Shown here: positions 1 through 7,573 of the stretch, one piece after another
How the letters are laid out: every line of letters starts with the position of its first letter
Position numbering within the stretch: the first letter of the stretch is position 1
The notes under the pieces: generated by a model
Told to the model about the DNA's origin: nothing
What the model saw: the letters and a program-made list of their open reading frames with translations, nothing else
Database searches by the model: none
Assembly: GCA_006969625.1 (NCBI GenBank)
Contig: CP030885.1
Span: forward strand, 4,475,430-4,539,429
Direction: 5' to 3'
DNA length: 64,000 nt
Source: Rhodospirillaceae bacterium
Lineage (GTDB): Bacteria > Pseudomonadota > Alphaproteobacteria > Kiloniellales > DSM-21159
Position numbers and translations under genes: made by a program

Positions 1-116
1 CGATCCCCTCGACGGAGGGGCGGCCTGATGCGTCGGCTCCCGTTCCGGTGGCTTCGTCAGCAGTTGCGCTGGTGGCGGACCCTGCTTTCCCGACCCGCGA
101 CCCTGAGGAGGACCTG

Positions 117-653
117 ATGGCCGACCTCGGCACCATCGAAGCCCTGGCGAAGACCTATGCCGCCGCGCGCGACGAGCTGGCGGAGGCGACCAGGGTCACC
201 ACCGACATGCTCGACAGGGTCAAGGCGCAGCGGACCCCGGTGATCCGTCGGCGCGTCGAGGCCGCGAGCAACGCGCGCGCCCAGCTCGAAGCGGCCATCG
301 CGGCGAGCAAGCCGCTCTTCAAGAGCCCGAAGACGATCACGCTGCACGGCATCCGCTGCGGCTTCGCGAAGGCCAAGGGCAAGATCGTCATCGTCGACGA
401 CCAGGCCACCGTGAAGGCCATCCGCCGGCACCTGCCCGAGCAGTTCGAGACGCTGGTCAAGGTCACCGAGAAGCCGCTCAAGGGCGCGCTGCAGAACCTC
501 TCCGCGGCCGACCTGAAGCGGATCGGCGTGACGGTCGAGGAGGCCACCGACGAGGTGGTCGCCAAGGCGGCCGACGGCGAGATCGACAAGCTGGTCGAGG
601 CGCTGCTGAAGGACGCCGCCGACGCGGCCGAGCTGCAGGAAGCGGAGGGCTGA
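117..653 (+). CDS. Mu Gam-like host-nuclease inhibitor
   Basis: A 178-residue protein with a long N-terminal alpha-helical, coiled-coil-like stretch (about residues 1-75) followed by a conserved core with the motif LHGIRCGFAKAKGKI and a C-terminal pattern LSAADLKRIGV. This layout resembles proteins annotated as Gam family in Mu-like phages, which bind DNA ends and protect them from host exonucleases. The ATG at 117 was chosen because GAGGAG lies just upstream. The frame is open back to the window start, with a GTG at 48, so a longer product is possible. Its position at the front of the early genes matches Mu. The family call is by resemblance only. Confidence 0.55.
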   Translation: MADLGTIEALAKTYAAARDELAEATRVTTDMLDRVKAQRTPVIRRRVEAASNARAQLEAAIAASKPLFKSPKTITLHGIRCGFAKAKGKIVIVDDQATVKAIRRHLPEQFETLVKVTEKPLKGALQNLSAADLKRIGVTVEEATDEVVAKAADGEIDKLVEALLKDAADAAELQEAEG

Positions 654-657
654 GGCG

Positions 658-900
658 ATGGCCGCGACCGCACGTCCGCCCGGCTACCGCAGCATCTACG
701 AGCGGCGCTGTTTCACGTGCCGGCACCTGGCGGGGCTTTACGTCGCCGGTGGCGCGCTGAGCTGCCGACTGCACGGCGGGGCCACCGGCACGGAGATGAC
801 GTGCGAGAGCTGGGTGCACCACTTGGCCGACGGCCGGGTCGAGGCGCCGCAACAAGGCGGCTACGTCGCCCGCATCGCCGGCGATCGACCGGAGCGCTGA
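658..900 (+). CDS. Small cysteine-containing phage protein
   Basis: An 80-residue protein starting four bases after the Gam-like gene's stop, with GAGG upstream of the ATG. It contains a CFTC pair and two later cysteines (SCRLH and TCES), a spacing that could bind one zinc ion. No family is recognised. It sits in the early block between the Gam-like gene and the DnaA-domain gene, so an early regulatory or DNA-binding role is a guess. Confidence 0.55.
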   Translation: MAATARPPGYRSIYERRCFTCRHLAGLYVAGGALSCRLHGGATGTEMTCESWVHHLADGRVEAPQQGGYVARIAGDRPER

Positions 901-903
901 GAC

Positions 904-1119
904 GTGGCCGCATGGACCCCCGAGCTGGAGCTTGAGCTGGTCGAGGCCTGCTATCGACAGGCCAAGCCGAACCGGCGGCGGGACATGCGGCCGGAACTGC
1001 AGGAGCTGCGGGCGGCGGTGGCGCGCCGTTGCACCGTCCCGGATTTGAGAGCGCTGGCGGAGCAGGCCGACGCCGAAGCGCGCGGACGTCCCGGCTACCG
1101 CGCCGACACCGACGGCTGA
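904..1119 (+). CDS. Small hypothetical phage protein
   Basis: A 71-residue acidic and arginine-rich helical protein that starts with GTG at 904, three bases after the previous stop. No known domain is recognised. The tight spacing and shared strand with its neighbours, rather than its own sequence, support it as a gene. It is probably co-transcribed in the early operon. Confidence 0.5.
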   Translation: MAAWTPELELELVEACYRQAKPNRRRDMRPELQELRAAVARRCTVPDLRALAEQADAEARGRPGYRADTDG

Positions 1120-1131
1120 CCGAGTAGAGCC

Positions 1132-2430
1132 ATGACCGAAGACGCGAACGAGGTGGTCGCCTTGGCGGCCGAGCTGGAGAGCGGGAACGACCTGGCCGAC
1201 GTGCAGCGCACGCGGGCCCGTCTGCTGGCGCTGGCGGTGCAGGACGGCGGATCCTTGGAGGACGCGCTCGACCACGCGGCGCGGGCCGAGATGTGGCTGC
1301 GCGGCGCACCCGCATCCGTCGCGCTCAAGCCGCAGATTGCCAGGCTGCCGGCGCAGGCTCCCGCCCCAGAGGCCGCGACGGACGCCAACGAAATCTCGCT
1401 GGCCGAGCTGCTGCGCCTGGTCTCGGACGTGACCGGCGAGCCGACGTCCTGGCTGAAGTCGGCCCGCAAGATGCAGCCGCTCGCCACGGCACGGCAGGTC
1501 TTCTGCTGGCTGGCCAAGCAGTACACCTCCAAGTCCTTCCCGCAGATCGGCAGCTTCCTCGGCCGCGACCATACGACGGTCCTGCACGCCTGCGGGCGCG
1601 TCGAGAAGGGGCTGGTCGAGCGCGAGGCGCGCTTCCTGACCTGGACCGTGTGGGCCGTCCGCCGTCTGGGCGTCTCGATGCCGCCAGCCTATGCCGGGCT
1701 CGACGCCGGCGTCCCGCCGGAGCCGGTGCGCGAGACGGCGCGGGCGGCTCCGGCTCTGCCAGGCGCCGCGAGGAAAGTTGCCGCCGCGCCGGCACCGTTG
1801 GAGCCAGACGCCGGGAGGATGCGCATCGCGATGCGCTCGGGCGGCGGTGGTCGGCGGGTCTCTCTGTTGCCCGCCTCTGAACCTGCGGCACCGACGCCCG
1901 CGCCTTCCGCCCAGCCGGCACGCCGGCCGCAGCCTCCCGCCCCGAAGCCGGCGGCTCCTCGGCCGACCCCCGACGCGTCGACCCGCAAGGCGCCCCCCAA
2001 GCTCACCGAGGTCGAGGCGGCGGTGCTCCGCGCCTTGCTGCGGACCGGCGACGACCCGCGAAAGCTGGCGGCTCGGCTCGGCAAGCGGCCGCAGGACGTC
2101 ACGCGGGTGATGAACGGCCTGCGGCAAAAGGGCTTCGTCGGCCAGCGCGACGCGGTCACCGTCCCCCTGCTGCTGCCCAACGGCCGGCCGGTTCCAATGC
2201 TGCGCCGCGAGGAGAAGGACGCGCAGGTGGCCGCGGCCTTGGCCGAGGGGCGCGTCACACACTGCCCGCCCGCCTACGTGGCCGCGGTCGCCGGTGCAGA
2301 GCCGCTGAGCGCGGTGCCAGTCGCCGAGGATCCCGACGCGTCCGTGCCGCGCGCCCGCGTCGAGGCGCAGCGGCGCACACGGGCCAAGTCCGGCAACAGC
2401 CGCCTTCAGCCGCTGGAAGGAGAGGAGTGA
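1132..2430 (+). CDS. Phage protein with DnaA domain IV and a C-terminal winged helix
   Basis: A 432-residue protein. Residues about 85-165 match the DnaA C-terminal DNA-binding domain (domain IV), including the signature GRDHTTVLHA, which in DnaA reads the DnaA box. The AAA+ ATPase domain of DnaA is absent. A proline- and alanine-rich linker follows (about 185-285), then a second helix-turn-helix-like segment (about 285-345, with the core LAARLGKRPQDVTRVMNGL). It lies between the Gam-like and GemA genes, where Mu has early replication-related functions. It may bind DnaA boxes in host or phage DNA; its role is inferred. Confidence 0.75.
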   Translation: MTEDANEVVALAAELESGNDLADVQRTRARLLALAVQDGGSLEDALDHAARAEMWLRGAPASVALKPQIARLPAQAPAPEAATDANEISLAELLRLVSDVTGEPTSWLKSARKMQPLATARQVFCWLAKQYTSKSFPQIGSFLGRDHTTVLHACGRVEKGLVEREARFLTWTVWAVRRLGVSMPPAYAGLDAGVPPEPVRETARAAPALPGAARKVAAAPAPLEPDAGRMRIAMRSGGGGRRVSLLPASEPAAPTPAPSAQPARRPQPPAPKPAAPRPTPDASTRKAPPKLTEVEAAVLRALLRTGDDPRKLAARLGKRPQDVTRVMNGLRQKGFVGQRDAVTVPLLLPNGRPVPMLRREEKDAQVAAALAEGRVTHCPPAYVAAVAGAEPLSAVPVAEDPDASVPRARVEAQRRTRAKSGNSRLQPLEGEE

Positions 2431-2654
2431 TGCCCGCCGCGCGCTTCCGGCAGGACTGGGTCGACGCGATGCTCGCCGTCGCCACGGCCATGGAGGAGCT
2501 GGGGCCGATCCGGGCCGGCTTCTCGATCGAGCACGGGTTCGTTCTGGACGGCCGCTACGGCGTGCCGCCGGCCGCGATCTTGCGTGCCGCCGACGAACGC
2601 CAGGCCCGCCGCCGCGTCAGGGCGGTGCCGGGCGGCGGGAGGCAGCCGAGATGA
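2430..2654 (+). CDS. Small hypothetical phage protein
   Basis: A 74-residue protein. The ATG at 2430 overlaps the preceding stop codon (TGATG) and has GGAGAGGAG just upstream; the GTG at 2427 is a less likely start. The C-terminus is arginine-rich, and its stop overlaps the start of the GemA gene as ATGA, so the three genes are probably translationally coupled. No family is recognised. Confidence 0.6.
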   Translation: MPAARFRQDWVDAMLAVATAMEELGPIRAGFSIEHGFVLDGRYGVPPAAILRAADERQARRRVRAVPGGGRQPR

Positions 2655-3433
2655 GCGCCGCGACGAAGACCGCGCGGTCGGCCGAGTGGCTGCGGCTGAA
2701 CAAGCAGATCCGCGCTGGCTTTAAGCGGCTCGGCCTGGACGACGCGGCGCAGCGCGACCTGATCTCGCGAGTGACCGGCTCGGACGGTGGCGCCGGCAAG
2801 CGCTCGCTCGGCGATTGCACCGACCGGCAGATGGCGCTGGTCCGCAACGCGGTGGGCAAGGCCGACCCGGCGCCGGAATTCCGGCCGGGCAAGCGCAAGG
2901 GGCCGGCGCGCGCCGGGGCGCGCAAGCTGGCCGCCGGCGAGGTGCAGGCGAAGCTGCGCGCTCTCTGGATCGCTGGCTGGCACCTGGGCGTCGTGCGCAA
3001 CGCCGAGGAGGCTGCGTTGGTCGCCTTCGTGCGGCGGGTGACCGGCGGCCAGGACCGCGGCATCGCCGCGCTCGAATGGCTGTCGATCGAGCAGGCGAGC
3101 CGAGCGGTCGAGGCACTTAAAGCGCTGCTGGCGCGCGAGGCCGGCGTCAGCTGGGAACCCTACCGCGCCATCGTCGATGGAAAGAGCGTCGCGGTGGAGA
3201 AGCCGCGCGCCCGCGTGTTGGAGGCGCTCTGGCGCCGCCTGCACGAGCGCGGCGCCGCGCAGATCCGCGACACCGCCGCGCTCGCGGCCTGGTGCTGCCG
3301 CCACGTCGGCAGCCCGAACGCCCGCTCCTACACCCAGCTCGCGGCCTGGGAGTCGGACACGTGCCAGGAGGCGCTCGGCCGCTGGCTGCGCCGGGTGATG
3401 ACCGAGCGCGGCGAGATCGAGGAGGCGCTCTGA
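2651..3433 (+). CDS. gemA: Regulatory protein GemA (Mu gp16-like, DUF1018)
   Basis: A 260-residue protein whose centre (residues about 95-165) carries the DUF1018/GemA pattern with LRALWIAGWHLGVV and FVRRVTGGQDRG, followed by a predicted helical segment. In phage Mu, GemA affects host gene expression and DNA topology during development. The ATG at 2651 overlaps the previous stop as ATGA, and the stop overlaps a following ATG. It directly precedes the Mor-like activator region, as in Mu-type early operons. Confidence 0.85.
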   Translation: MSAATKTARSAEWLRLNKQIRAGFKRLGLDDAAQRDLISRVTGSDGGAGKRSLGDCTDRQMALVRNAVGKADPAPEFRPGKRKGPARAGARKLAAGEVQAKLRALWIAGWHLGVVRNAEEAALVAFVRRVTGGQDRGIAALEWLSIEQASRAVEALKALLAREAGVSWEPYRAIVDGKSVAVEKPRARVLEALWRRLHERGAAQIRDTAALAAWCCRHVGSPNARSYTQLAAWESDTCQEALGRWLRRVMTERGEIEEAL

Positions 3434-3618
3434 TGTCACCTTGGCGGACCGATCCACCGTGCGGGCGCAAAGTCGCCTATCGGCGGCTCCGGCGCATCCT
3501 CGGCGGCGCCGTTGCCGACGCGCTCGAGACGCATCCCGAGTCCCTGAGCCGTGTCGGCCGGCGGGGTGCGAGCCCCGCCGGCCACCTTTCGCGCTTCCTT
3601 CCCTGGCCGAAGCCCTAG
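3433..3618 (+). CDS. Possible 61-residue protein
   Basis: The ATG at 3433 overlaps the GemA stop (TGATG), and the frame stays open for 61 residues rich in arginine and proline. No family is recognised. The last third overlaps a strong GC-only hairpin at 3556-3583, so this stretch may be an attenuator or terminator rather than a gene. Confidence 0.4.
   Translation: MSPWRTDPPCGRKVAYRRLRRILGGAVADALETHPESLSRVGRRGASPAGHLSRFLPWPKP
3556..3583 (+). terminator. GC-rich hairpin before the Mor-like gene
   Basis: An 11-bp perfect stem (GGCCGGCGGGG, then a 6-base loop, then its complement) is followed by ACCTTTCG, with only a weak T-run. It could attenuate early transcription before the Mor-like activator gene at 3622. 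Confidence 0.4.
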
Positions 3619-3621
3619 CGC

Positions 3622-4092
3622 ATGCCCGATCGAGCCGCAGCGCCCGCCGCCGGCCGGCAGGACGACCAGGCCGCCTTCGACGGCCTGACGGGGATCCTGC
3701 GCGAGCTGGCCGAGGCGGTCGCCGCCGAGCGCGGCCGCGAGGCCGGCTTGGCCGCCGCGCGGAAGCTGGCCGAGACCTATGGCGGCCGCACGGTGAAGAT
3801 CCCGCAAAAGGTGACCGACAAGGCGCCGATCGCCAAGGCGCTCGGCAAGGCCCTGGCGGCCACCCTCGTCGAGCTGCGCAGCGGCGAGTCGGTAACCGTC
3901 CCCCTCGGTATCGCGGCGGCGCAGCGCCGACAGCGTGCCGAGATCGTGCGCTTGCTGCAGGCCGGCGAGTTCAGCGAAAACGAGATCGCTGCCCGCCTGA
4001 GGTGCCATCGACGCACCGTCGAGCGCGTGGCGAAAGCGCTTCAGTGCAAGGACCCGCGGGCGCCGTCGCTGTTCGATCGGTTGCCGGACTAG
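3622..4092 (+). CDS. Mor/C-family late transcription activator
   Basis: A 156-residue protein with the Mor-family features: an N-terminal helical dimerisation part, the motif LAETYGGRTVKIPQK near residue 55, and a C-terminal helix-turn-helix (about residues 108-140, ending with CHRRTVERVAKAL). In Mu, Mor activates the middle promoter and the related protein C the late promoters by binding a dyad-symmetric site next to RNA polymerase. It lies directly before the lysis cassette. A perfect palindrome 62 bp after its stop, repeated before the tail block, is a candidate binding site. The TAG stop abuts a partial copy of the palindromic repeat seen at 6183 and 36757. Confidence 0.8.
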   Translation: MPDRAAAPAAGRQDDQAAFDGLTGILRELAEAVAAERGREAGLAAARKLAETYGGRTVKIPQKVTDKAPIAKALGKALAATLVELRSGESVTVPLGIAAAQRRQRAEIVRLLQAGEFSENEIAARLRCHRRTVERVAKALQCKDPRAPSLFDRLPD

Positions 4093-4111
4093 AGTTAGAG
4101 CGCGATCGTCA
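4090..4111 (+). repeat. Partial copy of the TAGAGC palindromic element
   Basis: The segment following the Mor-like gene's TAG stop contains AGAGCGCGATCGTCA, which matches the reverse complement of the right end of the element at 36757-36819. Another degenerate copy (TAGAGTTAGAGCG) lies at 6250-6262. Only one arm is present, so it looks like a remnant. Confidence 0.55.
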
Positions 4112-4153
4112 CTGCACACTTCGCGCCCACAGCGCCTGCCGCCTGGCGAGGTG

Positions 4154-4167
4154 GCGACAGCTGTCGC
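4154..4167. promoter_or_regulatory. Palindrome upstream of the lysis cassette, candidate Mor/C operator
   Basis: GCGACAGCTGTCGC is a perfect 14-bp palindrome followed by AAT. The same sequence occurs at 6587-6600 before the tail block and was not noticed elsewhere in the window. Its position 83 bp before the lysozyme-like gene corresponds to the Mu lysis promoter. Binding by the 3622-4092 product is an inference. Confidence 0.6.
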
Positions 4168-4249
4168 AATCTCTCCCTGCCACTTCACCGCGTAGCTTCG
4201 GGCCGAAGGCGGCTCCCAGGCCGCCCTGCGACACCGGCCCGAGACGAGC

Positions 4250-4825
4250 ATGCGCGACCAGCCCTCCCACCGCGAACTGCGGCTGTTCGACGAGCAGGTC
4301 GTGCAGCCCGTGCTGCGCCATCTGGCGCGCGAGATCTCGCCGGCGATCGACAGTCTGCAGGCGCGCCAGCTGCTGCTCGCCACCGCCGTCGCCGAGAGCA
4401 ACCTGCTGCACGGGCTGCAGGTGCCGAACGGGCCGGCGCGCGGCCGCTTCCAGATCGAGCCCGGCTTCATGCGCCAAGCCGGCGTCTGGATCGGCCGGGG
4501 CGGGCGGGGCAAGTGGCTCGACGCCCTCGACCGGCTCTTCCCGCTGATCGACACCTGTCCCGACATCCAGGACGGCGAGCTCGAGGACCTGCCGGAGCGG
4601 CTGGAGACGCTCTCCGACCACCTCTGCTGGAACGACTGGCTCGGCTGCGCGGTCGCGCGGCTGCTCTACTGGTCGATCGCCGAGCCGCTGCCGGCCGCCG
4701 GCGACTGGCCGGCGCTCGCGGCCTACTGGAAGGCCTACTACAACCGCGGCGGCAAGGGCACGCCCGAAAAGTTCCTGGCGCGCACCGCCGCCGTGCAGCG
4801 CTACTTCGCGGCGTTGGAGGGCTAG
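4250..4825 (+). CDS. Lysozyme-like endolysin (probable)
   Basis: A 191-residue protein with the pattern AVAESNLLHG near residue 45 followed by RGRFQIEPG. This recalls the catalytic glutamate and the substrate-site G-x-FQI of lytic transglycosylase/lysozyme-fold enzymes. There is no obvious signal peptide. It is followed four bases later by a holin gene, so it fits the peptidoglycan hydrolase of a lysis cassette. The enzyme class is inferred from these motifs and context; a structural homologue search would settle it. Confidence 0.6.
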   Translation: MRDQPSHRELRLFDEQVVQPVLRHLAREISPAIDSLQARQLLLATAVAESNLLHGLQVPNGPARGRFQIEPGFMRQAGVWIGRGGRGKWLDALDRLFPLIDTCPDIQDGELEDLPERLETLSDHLCWNDWLGCAVARLLYWSIAEPLPAAGDWPALAAYWKAYYNRGGKGTPEKFLARTAAVQRYFAALEG

Positions 4826-4828
4826 GCG

Positions 4829-5437
4829 TTGGCGCTGCCCGTGCTCGGCCTGTTGGGGGCGGCCGCCCCGCCGGCCCTGAAGCTGGCGACCGAGCTGGCG
4901 CCGGGACTCGTGCGCTGGATCGCCGGCGACGACTCGAAGGCGGCCAAGGCGGCCGAGACGGCGGCCGGGGTCGCCAAGGCGCTCACCGGCGAGGACGAGG
5001 AGGCGCGCGCGGTCGCCGCGCTCAAGGCCGACCCGAGCCTGCTGCTCCAGTTCACCCAGGCCGCCAACGACTTCGCCGTGCGCATGCGCGAGCTCGACGT
5101 CGAGCAGCTTCGCACCGTCAACGAGACCTTCCGCAAGGAGGTGACCAGCGGCGACGCCTTCGTGCGGCGCTGGCGGCCGACCTTCGGCTACATCGTCTCG
5201 CTCACCTGGTCGATCCAGTTCGCGGCGATCGCCTACGCCATGGTGGCGACGCCGGAGTACGCCAAGGAGCTGGTCGAGGCGGTGGTCGCCCTGACGCCGA
5301 TGTGGGGCATCGCCCTCGCGGTGCTTGGCGTCAACGTCGTCAAGCGCAGCCAGGACAAGGAGGTCGCCGCCGGCTTCCAGCCGCAGCCGGGTCTGATCCA
5401 GAAGGTCTTCGGCGGCGCGAAGGGCGCGGCTTCGTGA
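4829..5437 (+). CDS. Phage holin, three-transmembrane type
   Basis: A 202-residue protein starting with TTG at 4829, four bases after the endolysin stop. It has an N-terminal hydrophobic segment (about 4-25), a charged central helix, the motif FVRRWRPTFGYIVSLTWSIQ, and two C-terminal membrane segments (about 120-145 and 150-170). This matches the 3TM holin family (Phage_holin_11-like) common in proteobacterial prophages. It would permeabilise the inner membrane for the upstream endolysin. Its stop overlaps the GTG start of the DUF2730 gene. Confidence 0.8.
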   Translation: MALPVLGLLGAAAPPALKLATELAPGLVRWIAGDDSKAAKAAETAAGVAKALTGEDEEARAVAALKADPSLLLQFTQAANDFAVRMRELDVEQLRTVNETFRKEVTSGDAFVRRWRPTFGYIVSLTWSIQFAAIAYAMVATPEYAKELVEAVVALTPMWGIALAVLGVNVVKRSQDKEVAAGFQPQPGLIQKVFGGAKGAAS

Positions 5438-5865
5438 CGGGTCTCGAGCTGGGGTCTCTGGCCAACTGGGCGGCGGTGCTGCTGTCGCTGGTCGCGATGA
5501 TCTTCGCCGGCCTCGCCTGGTGGAGGAAATCGGACAGGGAGAGCAGCACCGAGCTGAAGGCCGTCGCCGACGGGCTCGAGCAGATGATCGACGCCAAGAC
5601 GCGCCGCGCCCATGCCCGCATCGACGAGGCGCACCAGAACGAGGCGGACCTCAGGGCCAGGGTCGCGCGGATCGAGCAGGCGCTGGCCGACGCGCCGACC
5701 GGCAAGGCGGTGCACGAGCTGGCGCTGTCGATCACCGCCTTCGGCGGCGAAGTGAAAGCCGTCACGGCTCAACTCTCCGGCCTCAAGGAGGTGGTCGAGC
5801 GCCAGGAGCGCGTGACCACCCGCCTCGAGGACTACGTGCGCACGATTCAGAGGGGCGCTCCGTGA
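5434..5865 (+). CDS. DUF2730 family phage protein (Mu gp25-like)
   Basis: A 143-residue protein with one N-terminal membrane segment (residues about 8-28, core WAAVLLSLVAMIFAGLAWW) followed by a long charged coiled coil. This is the layout of the DUF2730 family found after holin genes in Mu-like phages. The GTG at 5434 overlaps the holin stop codon. It may act as a spanin-like or holin-regulating lysis component; this is not established. Its stop overlaps the next, broken gene. Confidence 0.75.
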   Translation: MTGLELGSLANWAAVLLSLVAMIFAGLAWWRKSDRESSTELKAVADGLEQMIDAKTRRAHARIDEAHQNEADLRARVARIEQALADAPTGKAVHELALSITAFGGEVKAVTAQLSGLKEVVERQERVTTRLEDYVRTIQRGAP

Positions 5866-6182
5866 GGTACGACCGCTACCTCGCCGAGGAGCTCCGGACC
5901 GCCGTCCTGGCCGTCCCGCTGGCGGCCGAGGGCACGGCCAACGAGCAGGTCCTGCTGCGCGCTCCGAGGGGGCCCGGTTCCCGCGCCTGACCGGCGACAA
6001 GCTGCGCGCCCAGGTCGACTGGCTGCGCCAGGCCGGCGCCGTCTCCGTCGAGTGGCTGTCGGAGACCGTCGCCGCGGTGACGCTGGCCGCCCGCGGCCAG
6101 GATGGCGCGCGGCGACGTCGAGATCACCGGCGTCGCACGGCCCGAGCGTGTCCGCCGAGGCGCGGCCCGTTCGGAAGCTTCT
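5862..6182 (+). pseudogene. Winged-helix-like phage gene broken by two frameshifts
   Basis: The GTG at 5862 opens a frame (RYDRYLAEELRTAVL) that stops at 5990 after 42 residues. The homologous continuation (RLTGDKLRAQVDWLRQAG and VEWLSETVAAVTLAARG) is in another frame from about 5980, and its end (ARGDVEITGVARP) is in a third frame from about 6102. Joined, the parts resemble the small ArsR-like winged-helix protein that follows DUF2730 in many Mu-like phages. Two frameshifts, near 5965-5980 and 6098-6104, therefore inactivated it. It lies at the edge of the missing head module. Confidence 0.65.
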
Positions 6183-6245
6183 AGAGCAGGATCGTCTTGG
6201 ATGGAATCGCTTTGGCGATCCCATCCAAGACGTGAATCCTGCTCT
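6183..6245. repeat. TAGAGC palindromic intergenic element, full copy in the prophage
   Basis: Outer arms AGAGCAGGAT and ATCCTGCTCT (10 bp, perfect) enclose an inner inverted repeat starting TCTTGGATGG and ending CCATCCAAGA (15 of 16 bases pair, loop TTTG). The outer left arm matches the element at 36757-36819, but the inner palindrome has a different sequence. It is preceded by CTAG. It sits exactly where the phage head genes are missing. Confidence 0.85.
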
Positions 6246-6700
6246 ATTCATAGAGTTAGAGCGAGAGCGTCGAGCCGGGCGGGGGACGCAAGCTTCCCTT
6301 TCCTCGGTGGGTCCGGCGCCACATCCTGCGGCCCCGGAGCGGCGCTAGCGATTATCCGCGAGTCCCGGCTTCGACTGACCCCAAGATGGCGCTTTGCCGC
6401 CACACCTCAAGAAAGGCGCCTGAGGCGGCCCAGGAGCGCCGCCGCCGGCTTTCTTGCCCAGCCCTAGCACCGGACCCGCCCGCGCGCCTCTAGGGCCGTT
6501 CGAAGCCGTTCGAACGGGCCGTTCGAAACGCGAGCGAAGACGGGGGGCGAGGTCCGCCGGGCGGGGGCACATCCGTCGGCGCGGTTGCGACAGCTGTCGC
6601 AATTACCCGGTCGCCGCCACTGCCGGCACTATCCGCTCATCGGGTCGGCGCTTTCCAGCCCGGCCGACTACGACACACAGACCGAGAGCCGGAGCCGCCT
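6246..6700. other. Gene-free stretch with a late-operator-like palindrome
   Basis: No convincing gene is seen in these 455 bp. The open frames here lack ribosome-binding sites and recognisable sequence. The stretch holds a degenerate repeat copy (6250-6262), CCGTTCGAA-type short repeats near 6492-6528, and the palindrome at 6585-6602. In an intact Mu-like phage the terminase-to-capsid genes would start here. Confidence 0.6.
6585..6602. promoter_or_regulatory. Palindrome upstream of the tail block, candidate Mor/C operator
   Basis: TTGCGACAGCTGTCGCAA is an 18-bp perfect palindrome; its inner 14 bp and the following AAT are identical to the site at 4154-4167. It lies 99 bp before the first small gene of the tail block. 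A CACTAT sequence about 25 bp downstream could serve as a -10 element. Confidence 0.6.
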
Positions 6701-6841
6701 ATGGCCGACGAGATCCCTGCGAAGACCGCCGCCGACACCGCGGCGATCCTCGCCGCGCGCCTGGTCGGCGACGAGCTGGTCGCCGTCACGGTCGACGGCC
6801 AGCGCGTTCGCGGCCCGGCCCCGAAGAGCCTGACGGCATAA
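6701..6841 (+). CDS. Small hypothetical phage protein
   Basis: A 46-residue frame starting at ATG 6701 with a GGAG sequence upstream, the first frame of the tail block after the candidate operator. It is a short acidic/valine-rich peptide containing VAVTVDGQRV. No family is recognised. Confidence 0.45.
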   Translation: MADEIPAKTAADTAAILAARLVGDELVAVTVDGQRVRGPAPKSLTA

Positions 6842-6851
6842 GGGGGCCGCG

Positions 6852-6962
6852 GTGGGGCGCAAGAACCACGAGCGGCCGGCCGCGCAGCTTCCCGCCGGCG
6901 GCGTCGCCGCCCGCGCCGGCGAGACCGTCCTCGGCCTGGTGGCGCGGGAGGCCCGGCCATGA
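6852..6962 (+). CDS. Possible 36-residue phage peptide
   Basis: A GTG-initiated short frame whose stop overlaps the ATG of the gp37-like gene (ATGA). The overlap is the main support. No domain is visible. Confidence 0.3.
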   Translation: MGRKNHERPAAQLPAGGVAARAGETVLGLVAREARP

Positions 6963-7573
6963 GCGGGTCCGTGAGCACGCCCGTGCAGATCCGCGACGCG
7001 CTGCTGGCGCGGCTGACGGCGACGCCCGGTCTCGGCGCGCAGCTAGGCGTCGTGCACGCCTTCGAGCGCTATGCGAGCAGCCTCGGTGACCTCGCTCTCC
7101 TCTACCAGCCGGCCGGCTCGACCGAGCTGCGCGGCTGGTTCCTGCGCCGCGTCACGGCGCGGCCCGTCGTCGCCTCCAACCTCCACCTCGAGGTCGAGAG
7201 CCTCTGGCGCCTGCACGGCTACCTGACGCTCGACGACGCTGCCGCCAGCGAGCTGACCATGCAGGGCCTGGTCGACGCCGTGATGGTCGACCTCTGGGCC
7301 GACGGCGACGAGACGCTCGGCGGGCTGCTGGTCAACCTCGGCCCGCGCGGCGGCGAGCGGCCGGGCACGCCCTGGGGCTGGGAGCTGGTCGACTTCCAGC
7401 AGGTGCAATTCGCGGGCGTGCTCTGCCACGGCGTCACGCTCGAGCTGACCACCACCCACGCGCAGGCGCGCGGCGTCGAGCCGGACGACTTCCTGCGCGG
7501 CACGGCCGGCTGGCAGCTGGACACCCACCCCGACCCGGACGCGGTCGACGAGTTCGAACTGGAGCAAGCCTGA
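6959..7573 (+). CDS. Mu gp37-like tail protein
   Basis: A 204-residue protein with the pattern LRGWFLRRVTARPVV and HGYLTLDDAAASELTMQGLVDAV. This fits the family that sits between the head genes and the DUF2635/sheath genes in Mu-like phages, at the position of Mu gp37. By position it may be a tail-terminator or tail-completion protein. The ATG at 6959 overlaps an upstream stop, and its own stop (7571-7573) overlaps the next ATG. The family call rests on position and partial similarity. Confidence 0.6.
   Translation: MSGSVSTPVQIRDALLARLTATPGLGAQLGVVHAFERYASSLGDLALLYQPAGSTELRGWFLRRVTARPVVASNLHLEVESLWRLHGYLTLDDAAASELTMQGLVDAVMVDLWADGDETLGGLLVNLGPRGGERPGTPWGWELVDFQQVQFAGVLCHGVTLELTTTHAQARGVEPDDFLRGTAGWQLDTHPDPDAVDEFELEQA

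Noticed and set aside
5862-6182. Programmed frameshift in the broken winged-helix-like gene
   Set aside because: Two shifts in different directions are needed and no slippery heptamer in the right phase was seen; decay is simpler.
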